From assembly GCA_017303575.1 (NCBI GenBank), contig JAFLCL010000008.1, forward strand, positions 1-64,000: DNA of 64,000 nt. The letters run 5' to 3'. Made by a program: the position numbers and the translations under genes. Under the pieces are notes generated by a model. That model did no database searches. It saw nothing but the letters and a program-made list of their open reading frames with translations, and was not told the DNA's origin. The stretch is from Deltaproteobacteria bacterium (GTDB taxonomy: Bacteria; Myxococcota_A; Polyangia; Polyangiales; Sandaracinaceae). Below are positions 54,267 to 61,497 of the stretch, in pieces (within the stretch, counting starts at the first letter, position 1; every line of letters begins with the position of its first letter).

Positions 54267-56429
54267 TCACGGCGTGAGCGACTCACCCTCCTCGCCATGG
54301 TCGCCCTCGTCGTCCTCACGAGACACACCGGCGGTGGCGAGCATGCCGAGCGAGACGTTGCGCGCCGCCTCCATCGCGAGCGCGACGCGGACCGCAGCAT
54401 CGAAGAAGGCGTCGGGGACCGAGAGCGTGTCGCCCGCTCTGCGACGCACGCGCGCGTCGCGGTAGCGCCGCAGCCTTCGCGAGAGGCCGCGCGCGCCGAT
54501 CTCCTCGAGCTCTCGCGCCGCGCGCTCGACGCGCGCTTCGTGGCTCGAAGGCACGGCGGTGAGGCCGAGGTGGAACGCCTCTTCGAGCACCGCACGCGCG
54601 GCCTCGAGCCGTACCGCTGCCGCCGCAGGCGGAGGTCGATGGGACACGGCGCTCGCGAGGGCACCGTGCTCGCCGCGCTCTTCCACATCCGGTGCGACCA
54701 CACGATCGGCGACCACGAGCGTCGGGTCGATCACGAAGCCATGGCCGTCGTGGCTGATGCTGCCCGCGATCCAACGAACGGCCCCCATCCCACCCGCGAG
54801 CGCGCGGCCGAGCACGTCGAGCGCGTGGGGCGCCGCGCCCCGGAACGGCGATGCCACGAACAGCACGCGTCCGTCCGCGTCGTACACCTCCGCGACGAGG
54901 CGCTGCGATCCGGGCTCGAAGCCCACGCTCCCCACACGCGCGATCTTCACAGCGTGCACCGACTCGGCGAGCACGCGAGGCCGCAGCATGCGAGGCGGCA
55001 GGGACGCGAGCTGGCTCGCGAGCTCGCGCATCGAGTCCACGCGGATGGGCACGGGCAGCGAGCTGAAGTCGCCCGTCTGCGGCGTGACGGACGTGGAGCC
55101 CGTGCTCGACTGGCCGATCGTCAGCGCGCGGCTGGCGCGGCGTCGCGCGACGCGCGTCACGACCTGTCCGGCGGCGAGCTGGGCGAGCGTGCTCGCGCCC
55201 GCGATGCGTCGACGTCCGAGCTCGGGTCCCTCCGGCATCGACTCGCCCTCGGCGAAGGTCCAGCTCTTCGCATAGACCATCACCGTGCCGGTGTCGGGAT
55301 CGGCCAGGAGGATCTCGGCACTGCGCTCGCGCCCTTCGCTCTCGACGCGCGCGCCGAGCGAGACGAGACGGAGATGATCGAGCTTGGTCTCCATCGCCTC
55401 GCCCTGACCGAGGACGTAGCGAAGCGGCAGCTCGGCCGGCGGACCTTCGGGATCGCGTTGCGCCACGCGCGCACGCGCCACGAGCTCCGTCGCGAGCGCG
55501 AGCGCGTCGGCGGCGTGGTAGCGCGCCGAGCGCGCGCGGTAGCGATCGAGCATCCACGCGAGATCCTCGAGCCCCGTCGCAGGCCACACGTAGCCCGCCT
55601 TGCCGAGCCTCTCGCCTGCGAGCGCGAACTTCTGCGCCATCGCCTCTCGCGCGGACGCAACGCCCGTCTCCGTCAGCTCGTGCACGAGCGCGACCATCGG
55701 GCCGAGCTCGTCGTCCGTCGTGCGCCTGCGTGCCCGTGCCTCGGGGCTCTTGAGCTCGATCGCGATCGAGGCGCGATCGACGCCCAGCGCGTCAGCCTCT
55801 CGGAACGCCCACACAGCGAGCGCGACGTGCGCGCAGCCTTGCCCGACCTGGCAGTCGCATCGCGCGTACGCGAGCTCGCGCGGCACCAAGAAGCGCACCG
55901 TGCACGCAGGCAGTCGTGCCGAGGGCATCGGCTGCTCGATGCTCGCGCGCTGCACCTCCACCACGAGCCCGCGACGGCGCGTGCTCTGCGCGTCCTCGAG
56001 CGTGCGCTTGCCGAGCGCGGTGCGGATCGCGTCGTCGGTGATCTCGCCCGGTGACCAACGCTCGAAGCTCGGAACGGTGCGCGCAGGTTGTTCGACCACG
56101 ACGGCCTCGCGCTCGTCGGTCGCCGAAGGCTGCGGAGCTGCGGCGGACGACTGCGCGAGCGCCCAGTCGCGGTACGCGAGCGCGACAGCCACGCGGTGTC
56201 GACAGATGCCAGGCGCGGGACACGAGCACGGGTTGTCCTTCAGCGTCTTGCCCGGCACGAGGCGCGTCGTGACGCCGTCGTCGAACGTGCCGGTCACGGT
56301 GCCGTCGTCGGCCTCCGCGAGGCTCGGGCCCTTGCCCTGCTCGATCTCCTTGAGCGCGCGCTTGACGAGCCCGAGGTTCGCGAGCGCAGCGACGGCCTCG
56401 GGGGTCAGGGCGACGAGATCGGCGCGCAC
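54267..56429 (-). CDS. Double SWIM zinc-finger protein, YehQ-like
   Basis: About 720 residues from a GTG start. The first SWIM finger is CSCPAPGICRH (Cys68, Cys70, Cys76, His78) in the context DNPCSCPAPGICRHRVAVAL. A second, CDCQVGQGCAH (Cys191, Cys193, Cys199, His201), sits in a similar helix context. SWIM domains bind zinc and mediate protein or DNA contacts. The remainder is helical with Arg-rich stretches and no signal peptide. Architecture and length resemble E. coli YehQ, which is encoded with the MoxR/DUF5682/VWA/WGR set. Here it lies 3.2 kb upstream of the WGR-DUF4132 gene and on the same strand, separated by a lipoprotein gene and two opposing genes. Confidence 0.82.
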   Translation of the reverse strand: MRADLVALTPEAVAALANLGLVKRALKEIEQGKGPSLAEADDGTVTGTFDDGVTTRLVPGKTLKDNPCSCPAPGICRHRVAVALAYRDWALAQSSAAAPQPSATDEREAVVVEQPARTVPSFERWSPGEITDDAIRTALGKRTLEDAQSTRRRGLVVEVQRASIEQPMPSARLPACTVRFLVPRELAYARCDCQVGQGCAHVALAVWAFREADALGVDRASIAIELKSPEARARRRTTDDELGPMVALVHELTETGVASAREAMAQKFALAGERLGKAGYVWPATGLEDLAWMLDRYRARSARYHAADALALATELVARARVAQRDPEGPPAELPLRYVLGQGEAMETKLDHLRLVSLGARVESEGRERSAEILLADPDTGTVMVYAKSWTFAEGESMPEGPELGRRRIAGASTLAQLAAGQVVTRVARRRASRALTIGQSSTGSTSVTPQTGDFSSLPVPIRVDSMRELASQLASLPPRMLRPRVLAESVHAVKIARVGSVGFEPGSQRLVAEVYDADGRVLFVASPFRGAAPHALDVLGRALAGGMGAVRWIAGSISHDGHGFVIDPTLVVADRVVAPDVEERGEHGALASAVSHRPPPAAAAVRLEAARAVLEEAFHLGLTAVPSSHEARVERAARELEEIGARGLSRRLRRYRDARVRRRAGDTLSVPDAFFDAAVRVALAMEAARNVSLGMLATAGVSREDDEGDHGEEGESLTP

Positions 56430-57055
56430 CGCGCGAGCATGCCCCGATCGCCCGCGCCGTGTCCCGTCCTGGAGCGCCCGAGACCCGCCCGCGCCGTGTC
56501 GAGGCCGACCCCCGGCACCGACGAGCCAGGTCCGACGCACCGAGCGAGGCCGCCGAGTGGCAGACCCCTGTGCAGTTGAGCGGGACGACGAAGTCCACTT
56601 CGCTGGCGTCACGGCACATGAACATCGGCCAGCGCTGGCCTCGCCAGTCCTCCAGCGAGCACCTTCTGCAACGCGGGGGAGGATCGGAATGTCGCGAGGT
56701 CGCTCAATCTTGAGGGGGCGGCCCGTGTAGTGCGACGTGAGTCTCCATCGCCAACACCGCTGCGCCCCTGGTGCCGATGTCACGCCGGCGAAGCCAGGCG
56801 ATCTCACCCGGCCGCGCGCCCGTGCACGCTGCGATCGCCTACGCGATGCGTCGGTCCTCACGGATGCGCCAGTCGCTCACGAGCACCCGCACCTCAGCGG
56901 GAAGCCAGGAAGCTGGCGGGGGGGCTTTCGCGTTGTCTCGCCCGCGAGGGAGTGCCTCTCCATCCGGGGAGGCGGGGGGGGCCTTGTGGCCGTACGTAGG
57001 TCCGTCGGACACTCCCCACTGCACGGACTTCCAGTGCCGCGCAGAAAGAGGAACG
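56430..57055. other. Non-genic stretch containing an integrase remnant
   Basis: Between the SWIM gene start and the HEXXH gene start there is no intact gene. The right part (56566-56913) is the decayed recombinase described separately. The part from 56914 to 57055 holds a G-run (GGCGGGGGGGC near 56914) and the ribosome site AAAGAGG for the next gene. No tRNA or attachment repeat was recognised. Confidence 0.6.
56566..56913 (-). pseudogene. Tyrosine recombinase (phage integrase) remnant
   Basis: Read on the minus strand in pieces: ASWLPAEVRVLVSDWRIRED followed by RRIA and an in-frame TAG (56839-56841), then AIAACTGARPGEIAWLRRRD continuing to DIGTRGAAVLAMETHVALHG and a stop at 56704. A second frame has GRPLKIERPRDIPILPRVAE, and a third has FMCRDASEVDFVVPL. 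The order LxxxEVxxLVSDxRIxEDRR, TGxRPGEIxxLRxRDI, RDIPILP is that of integrase catalytic cores (the first Arg of the active site is in GARPGE). One stop codon and at least two frameshifts make it non-functional; the His-x-x-Arg and Tyr box is absent. Confidence 0.75.
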
Positions 57056-57511
57056 ATGGTTTCTCCTAGGATTCTTCGGCCCCCGACGCCCGTGGCGCGC
57101 GGCATCGACAACGGTGGCGTCAACCAAATCAACCTGGCGCTGACCGTCCTGTCGCGCACGCACCCCGAGACGTACACGCATTTTATGCGCGAGGTCCGAC
57201 AGGTACTCGTCTCGCGAATCTGCGGACCGGGAGCCGTCGCGTGCACGTGGGCACCGGGTGATCCGCGCGCGGTGCACCTCGCGGCGCACCCGCTGGATTT
57301 CTCGCTCACGGAGCTCGTGCTTACCCTCGGCCACGAAGGCCTCCACCATTGGACGGTCAACGGCGTCCATTACCAGGTGCCGCATTCCTGCCAGAACTGT
57401 GGCAATCCTCGTGAGCGGGGATGGGATGTAATTTACCAATGGGAGGACGAGGCCCGTTACTCAATCGAGCGAGCGGTGATGCACGTCCAGCTGTACGGGG
57501 TCGTCCCGTGA
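57056..57511 (+). CDS. Small HEXXH-motif protein (putative metallopeptidase)
   Basis: A 151-residue protein. LVLTLGHEGLHHWTVNGVHY carries HEGLH (93-97), a zincin HEXXH site with an extra His98. After it come a CxxC pair (SCQNCGNPRERGWDVIYQWE) and EDEARYSIERAVMHV, whose glutamates could supply the third metal ligand. No signal peptide. The family is not recognised. AAAGAGG precedes the ATG at 57056 by 4-5 bases. A strong terminator follows at 57591-57620. The first part lies just after the integrase remnant on the opposite strand, so it may be cargo of that element. Peptidase activity is inference from the motif alone. Confidence 0.6.
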   Translation: MVSPRILRPPTPVARGIDNGGVNQINLALTVLSRTHPETYTHFMREVRQVLVSRICGPGAVACTWAPGDPRAVHLAAHPLDFSLTELVLTLGHEGLHHWTVNGVHYQVPHSCQNCGNPRERGWDVIYQWEDEARYSIERAVMHVQLYGVVP

Positions 57512-57590
57512 TCGCGGAGCGCCGGAGGCATATCGGCCCCGCGTGATTCAATCGCGCGGGGTAGCGACGGAGACTACAAGGGGCACCCGG

Positions 57591-57620
57591 AGCCCCACCG
57601 GCGAGAGTCGGTGGGGCTTT
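57591..57620 (+). terminator. Intrinsic terminator between convergent genes
   Basis: AGCCCCACCG (57591-57600) pairs with CGGTGGGGCT (57609-57618) around GCGAGAGT and is followed by TT. The 10-bp perfect stem lies between the HEXXH gene and the M41-like gene, whose stop is at 57622-57624, and can terminate transcription from the left. Confidence 0.85.
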
Positions 57621-57621
57621 G

Positions 57622-58179
57622 CTATTCGATGGACGGCCCATCATTCGCAACGATCGGGGGTAGTCCGTCTCGAATGGCAGCGAGGTCTTGCTGATCGAGT
57701 GTACCGCGGCGCAGTAGCGCCTCTGCAAACGTCTCGACGTGCGACCAATTCCTCTTCAGGAATCTAACAGTCGTCTCGTGCTCCGAGACAAGACACGCGG
57801 TCACACTGTCTACCTCCAGGGCCCTGGCGTATTCTGTCGCAAGCACGCCGTCCAGATTCGTCTCGTTTCCCACGATGCGGGCGATAAACTCACGCGACCA
57901 CGCTTGATCGCGCGCCAGTTGCTCGGCAGCAATGCCCGCCAGACTCAGCCGAACCAAGCCAACGAGGTGCGACTCGCGACTCAGCGATGAGTTTGGCGGA
58001 TCGAAGCCTGTTGACGCGTCACTGCAATGCACGCGACCCAAGTCCGCGTCGGGCCCCGGCTTAATAGTCGCGAGAACGGGGCCACCCTGCACGTATGCAA
58101 AGGCCGCAACAATGTGGCCAGCCTCGTGAATCGCTGCCTGTCGAATCTTCTGCTCGCGCGCGTAGCCGTCGTCCCTCAT
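57622..58179 (-). CDS. M41 (FtsH)-like stand-alone peptidase
   Basis: A 185-residue protein without AAA+ domain. The zinc motif HEAGH (18-22) is in RQAAIHEAGHIVAAFAYVQG, in the exact sequence style of FtsH-family peptidases (HEAGHA). LVGLVRLSLAGIAAEQLARD also follows the FtsH peptidase pattern (xxxLAGRxAExL). The rest is helical, ending in DLAAIRDGLPPIVANDG. Stand-alone M41-like domains occur in accessory regions and have unknown targets. ATG 58179 follows GAGGGAC; a GTG at 58218 is an alternative. It lies 41 bases downstream of the DUF2806 gene on the same strand, so the two are probably one operon. Confidence 0.75.
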   Translation of the reverse strand: MRDDGYAREQKIRQAAIHEAGHIVAAFAYVQGGPVLATIKPGPDADLGRVHCSDASTGFDPPNSSLSRESHLVGLVRLSLAGIAAEQLARDQAWSREFIARIVGNETNLDGVLATEYARALEVDSVTACLVSEHETTVRFLKRNWSHVETFAEALLRRGTLDQQDLAAIRDGLPPIVANDGPSIE

Positions 58180-58220
58180 TGTCCCTCGCGCTCCGGGCCT
58201 TCGGTCCAGGCTCCTCACGT

Positions 58221-59315
58221 CTACTTCCGTTTCTCCGGGTTGCCTTCGTAGACAGCCTCAGCGTAGACGCCCAACTGGCGACCGTCCCGCGTTCGCACCC
58301 GATGGAGCGACACGCGCTTGACCCTACTCTTCCGGCTGACCGCATCGCAGACCGTCTTTAGCCAGTCCAGGTCCGTCTCCAACCTAAGCGAACGGGCTAT
58401 CACCCGCCCTGCCACGGTGAGCTTCACACCATCAAGGTGGTCTTTGAATCCGCGCGGAGCCACCACACGGAGAGCAAGATCCTTATACACGGCGGGAACA
58501 CAGAACCACTCACCGCCAGGACCCTCCTGGTCGGGACTAAGAGCGATGCTGAGATTGAAGTCCTGGACGACCAGCCCCGCCTCCGAGATCTGAATAATGT
58601 CGTCGAACTTTAGACCGTCGACGCTATCCCGCCCGACAAGAGGAACAAACCCATTGTTCGCAGCACACCGCGCAAGCCGCTCGAACTTCTTGGCCTCCGA
58701 TTTGCTGAGACTGCGGAGGGCGTCGAGCGCCCGGACTGCGCCGTCACCGTGGCGAACCTCATCGGCCAATACTTTCGCCCACATCGTTCGCACGTCGTCG
58801 TCCGTCGCGTCCTGCGCGTACCCCAAGAGCCGCGTCGCGAATACCGGATCAGCGGGCTTGTCCGTGACCTCGGCGTCGGGGATGTCGCGAATCTGTTCTG
58901 CGGCCTCAGCTACGACGGCCTCAACGTTGGCTTGTCGTTGCGCCGCTTGCAGCTCCAAGTGACGCGCGGCGCGCTGAACGAGAGGAATCGGCTCGGGCTC
59001 GTCGTCGGGCGCGACGAGTGCTTTTGGATTATCCGACGGCGCGGGCAAGGCCAGGTTGCCTCCCTTCCTTTTCCGTTCCTCGTCGTCTCGCTTCGCGTGG
59101 AGCAACTGAATCTCACGCTGACCTTCTGCGCGAATCTTGGCAGCCGTTACCTTGGCCTTTGCGATCCGGACCATTTGGTAAGGTTCGAACAGAGTCCATG
59201 CCCCGGCGCGCAAGTTCTCAACCAACTTCTCCGGTGCCTTGCCAAGAACTTCGCGGAGAACTTCGACCTTGACCCCCACGATGCTCGATCCGCCCGACTC
59301 GTCGTTGTCCGCCAT
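58221..59315 (-). CDS. DUF2806 family protein
   Basis: A 364-residue protein. An amphipathic N-terminal part (VEVLREVLGKAPEKLVENLR, AKAKVTAAKIRAEGQREIQL) is followed by a proline-rich linker and then the DUF2806 landmarks: LQAAQRQANVEAVVAEAAEQ, ATDDDVRTMWAKVLADEVRH and ALDALRSLSKSEAKKFERLA. The C-terminus (VSLHRVRTRDGRQLGVYAEA) is a beta-rich cap. DUF2806 proteins are found mostly in accessory and defence-rich regions and have no assigned activity. The start ATG 59315 has GGGGGC upstream. It lies between a fascin-like gene and the M41-like gene, all on the minus strand. Confidence 0.78.
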   Translation of the reverse strand: MADNDESGGSSIVGVKVEVLREVLGKAPEKLVENLRAGAWTLFEPYQMVRIAKAKVTAAKIRAEGQREIQLLHAKRDDEERKRKGGNLALPAPSDNPKALVAPDDEPEPIPLVQRAARHLELQAAQRQANVEAVVAEAAEQIRDIPDAEVTDKPADPVFATRLLGYAQDATDDDVRTMWAKVLADEVRHGDGAVRALDALRSLSKSEAKKFERLARCAANNGFVPLVGRDSVDGLKFDDIIQISEAGLVVQDFNLSIALSPDQEGPGGEWFCVPAVYKDLALRVVAPRGFKDHLDGVKLTVAGRVIARSLRLETDLDWLKTVCDAVSRKSRVKRVSLHRVRTRDGRQLGVYAEAVYEGNPEKRK

Positions 59316-59443
59316 GCCCCCGATGCTCTGCGACCGGCGGGACCGCGTCAACGGCGTCACTCGCTCGGTCCAGCGTCTCCATGAACTCCGCCAGGTCGCG
59401 CCCGAGCTGAGCGCGCGAAGTAACCGCGGACGAGGGCACGTCG

Positions 59444-59734
59444 TCAACGCCCTCGCCAGTCGACGTGGGACGGGCGAGGGCCGGGCTTCGCGGGAAGGAG
59501 AACCGGGCCCGACCGAGCGAACGTCTCCCAGGAGTCAGCCACCGTGCGGTCCGCGACAACGGCCCCCCCGGGCTGAACCGAGAGGTACTTGTTGTGGAAG
59601 CTCTTGAACGCGAAGTTGCCGCCGGGCCGCTCCTCCATCCGCCACAGCTCCCACTGGTTGGCCTGCTTGCGGTTGCAGAACACCGCCCCACTTGGCTCAG
59701 CCGTGACGAAGAAGTCGCCCATGCTGAGAGTCAT
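59444..59734 (-). CDS. Fascin-like beta-trefoil single-domain protein
   Basis: A 96-residue protein: GDFFVTAEPSGAVFCNRKQA, NQWELWRMEERPGGNFAFKS, FHNKYLSVQPGGAVVADRTV, ADSWETFARSG. The two WE(L/T)F-type turns and the alternation of F/Y-x-G blades match the fascin beta-trefoil repeat, though a full trefoil needs three such repeats and here only about one and a half are present. It lacks a signal peptide. It is the first gene of the minus-strand cassette with DUF2806 and the M41-like peptidase, 128 bases upstream of DUF2806. Confidence 0.7.
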   Translation of the reverse strand: MTLSMGDFFVTAEPSGAVFCNRKQANQWELWRMEERPGGNFAFKSFHNKYLSVQPGGAVVADRTVADSWETFARSGPVLLPAKPGPRPSHVDWRGR

Positions 59735-59790
59735 TAGTGCACCTGGGCGACGACCGACTCTCTCATCGACGATCTGCGGCCGCGGCCCAA

Positions 59791-60018
59791 GTGCACGACG
59801 TCGAGGGGAGGGCCCTCAGCGCCCGTGAGATCGCGCGGGGCTCCGGCATGTCGCCGACCTCGGTGCGCCGCTGGCTGGCCCAGGGGCGCGTCGATGTCGT
59901 GCGCGTCGTCGTCACGCTGCGGCTTGACGAGGCCGCCGCTTTGGATGCGCTTGCGAAGCGACTCCAGGTGTCGCGGGCCGAGGCGCTGCGGCGACTCCTC
60001 ACGAGGGCGCCTCGCTGA
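59791..60018 (+). CDS. Small HTH plus ribbon-helix-helix-like regulator
   Basis: About 75 residues from GTG 59791, though GTG 59737 is also in frame. LSAREIARGSGMSPTSVRRW is a helix-turn-helix resembling MerR or XRE heads, followed by VRVVVTLRLDEAAALDALAK and LQVSRAEALRRLL, which looks like a ribbon-helix-helix strand plus helices. A fused HTH/RHH would be a DNA-binding regulator. It is divergent from the fascin-like gene (starts 56 bases apart) and could control that cassette. The short length and start ambiguity lower confidence. Confidence 0.5.
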   Translation: MHDVEGRALSAREIARGSGMSPTSVRRWLAQGRVDVVRVVVTLRLDEAAALDALAKRLQVSRAEALRRLLTRAPR

Positions 60019-60665
60019 CGGAGCGGTTTCGCTCGAGCACCTGTCACGCCCTGCGCTGTCGAGGGCAGTGCCTCCGGCGGCGAGACCGAAGCTCGATCCA
60101 TCGGCCGCGTAGCTTCACCACCGGCGGCTCGTCCCTCGCGGTCGGCGCTCGACGCTTCGCGGGTGGTGGCACGTAGCTCAGGAGCGGGGGAGGAGGCCCG
60201 ATCTGCGGCGCTCGAAGCACGCCGGCGGCGCCGATCGCTTCGTAGTCGGCACCCGCGCCGTCGCAGTCCAAGACGGAAGCCTGGATCGAGGCGCCGGAAG
60301 CTCCGCCAGCCGTGCCGGAAGCTGCGCGAGCCGCGCCGTCGGCGCCGACGGCCGGGATGGCGATGGGAAAACCGAGGGATCGATCCGGTCAACCGGCGCC
60401 GGCCCGGTGTCGATTGAATCCGGCCACGTTTTTGGCCGTGACGGGCCCCGGTCCATTGGCGCCGCCACGCTCCGGACTGGCCGTACGCGGCGGCTCGTGC
60501 GGGCCACCCTCCAGAAAACCGACCGCCGTCGGTGGAGCGACGAAGAGGGCCGGCTTGACAAGTAGGGGTTCCTTTTGTCATTCCTCGCACGCCGCCGGGA
60601 AGGTTGTCTGAGCGGCGGAACAAGCAGCGCGCCGAGCTCGGTGCGCACCCATGAAGGGGAAGGAC
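60019..60665. other. Non-genic stretch of about 650 bases
   Basis: No convincing gene on either strand. The only internal structure I see is a pair of imperfect 21-bp tandem units starting GCCGGAAGC at 60293 and 60314, and a short C/G hairpin at 60421-60438 (CGGCCA with TGGCCG). AAGGGGAAGGAC just before 60666 is the ribosome site of the next gene. Confidence 0.6.
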
Positions 60666-61424
60666 ATGGCAAAGCAGAAGAGGCGCGCGCTCACGGCTGC
60701 AGGGATCTCGTTCGAGACCCTCGAGCAGACCCCGATGCGTGCAACCGCGTTCCTGTTCGGGCTCGTCGCCGAGCCGAGGGCGCGCGGGATCTTGGTGCCC
60801 AAGGGCTACGACGACGCCGAGCACAACCGTGGCTTCAGGCTGCTCGAGGGCGTGGCGAACTCGCGCACCGAGAACCGCGTGACCGACCTCGAGGTCAACT
60901 CGGCGATCGCCGAACTCGACAACTGGGACGAGCCCAACATCCGACTCCTGCGCGCGTCGCTGCGCCGCTTCCCCGAGGTCTCCGCGCACGTGATGACCGG
61001 CATCGAGCCCATCGCGGGCCCCGGTGCGGTCCTCAACGTCGACACGATCCTCAAGCGCGTCGACACCGTCGGCGGCGTGAAGAACGCGAGCGCTGCGCTC
61101 GCGGTGCTCGCCAAGCGCGGCTTCGACGAGGCCGAGCGCAAGCGCCTCGCGGCGCTCGTGAAGATCGCCAAGACCGGCGGGGAAGTCCCCGACACCAAGA
61201 CGAGCGACGACGCCTACGAGCAGGCGCTGCTCGCGCTGCGCGAGTGGTACGACGAGTGGTCGGAGATCGCGCGGCTTACCATCAAGCGCCGCGACTACCT
61301 CATCCGCCTCGGTCTCGCAGAGCGTCGCTCCAGCGGCGGCGAGGACGATCTCGACATCGTCGACCCGACGCCGTTCCTCGACCCCACCGAGGATCCGACG
61401 GATCCCAACAAGCCGAAGACCTGA
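60666..61424 (+). CDS. Conserved hypothetical protein
   Basis: A 252-residue protein, MAKQKRRALTAAGISFETLE, well expressed by its ribosome site (AAGGGGAAGGAC). The middle contains YDDAEHNRGFRLLEGVANSR, FPEVSAHVMTGIEPIAGPGA, VKNASAALAVLAKRGFDEAE and YDEWSEIARLTIKRRDYLIR, giving a mostly helical protein ending in an acidic tail (PTPFLDPTEDPTDPN). No signal peptide, membrane segment or known motif. Related proteins seem common in myxobacteria, but I do not recognise a family. It precedes the M14 carboxypeptidase gene by 73 bases. Confidence 0.7.
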   Translation: MAKQKRRALTAAGISFETLEQTPMRATAFLFGLVAEPRARGILVPKGYDDAEHNRGFRLLEGVANSRTENRVTDLEVNSAIAELDNWDEPNIRLLRASLRRFPEVSAHVMTGIEPIAGPGAVLNVDTILKRVDTVGGVKNASAALAVLAKRGFDEAERKRLAALVKIAKTGGEVPDTKTSDDAYEQALLALREWYDEWSEIARLTIKRRDYLIRLGLAERRSSGGEDDLDIVDPTPFLDPTEDPTDPNKPKT

Positions 61425-61497
61425 GCAATGGGGCGCTCATCAGCCACGGGACTGGTGCAATCCCAGCAAACCGACACGCGCCACCAGAGGGGAAATC

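Noticed and set aside
59181..59200. GGTTCGAAC, resembling a tRNA T-loop
   Set aside because: It lies inside the DUF2806 coding frame and no acceptor or anticodon stems surround it. No tRNA or rRNA gene was found in the window.
60421..60438. Hairpin CGGCCA/TGGCCG as a terminator
   Set aside because: Only a 6-bp stem, no T-tract after it, and no gene ends nearby.
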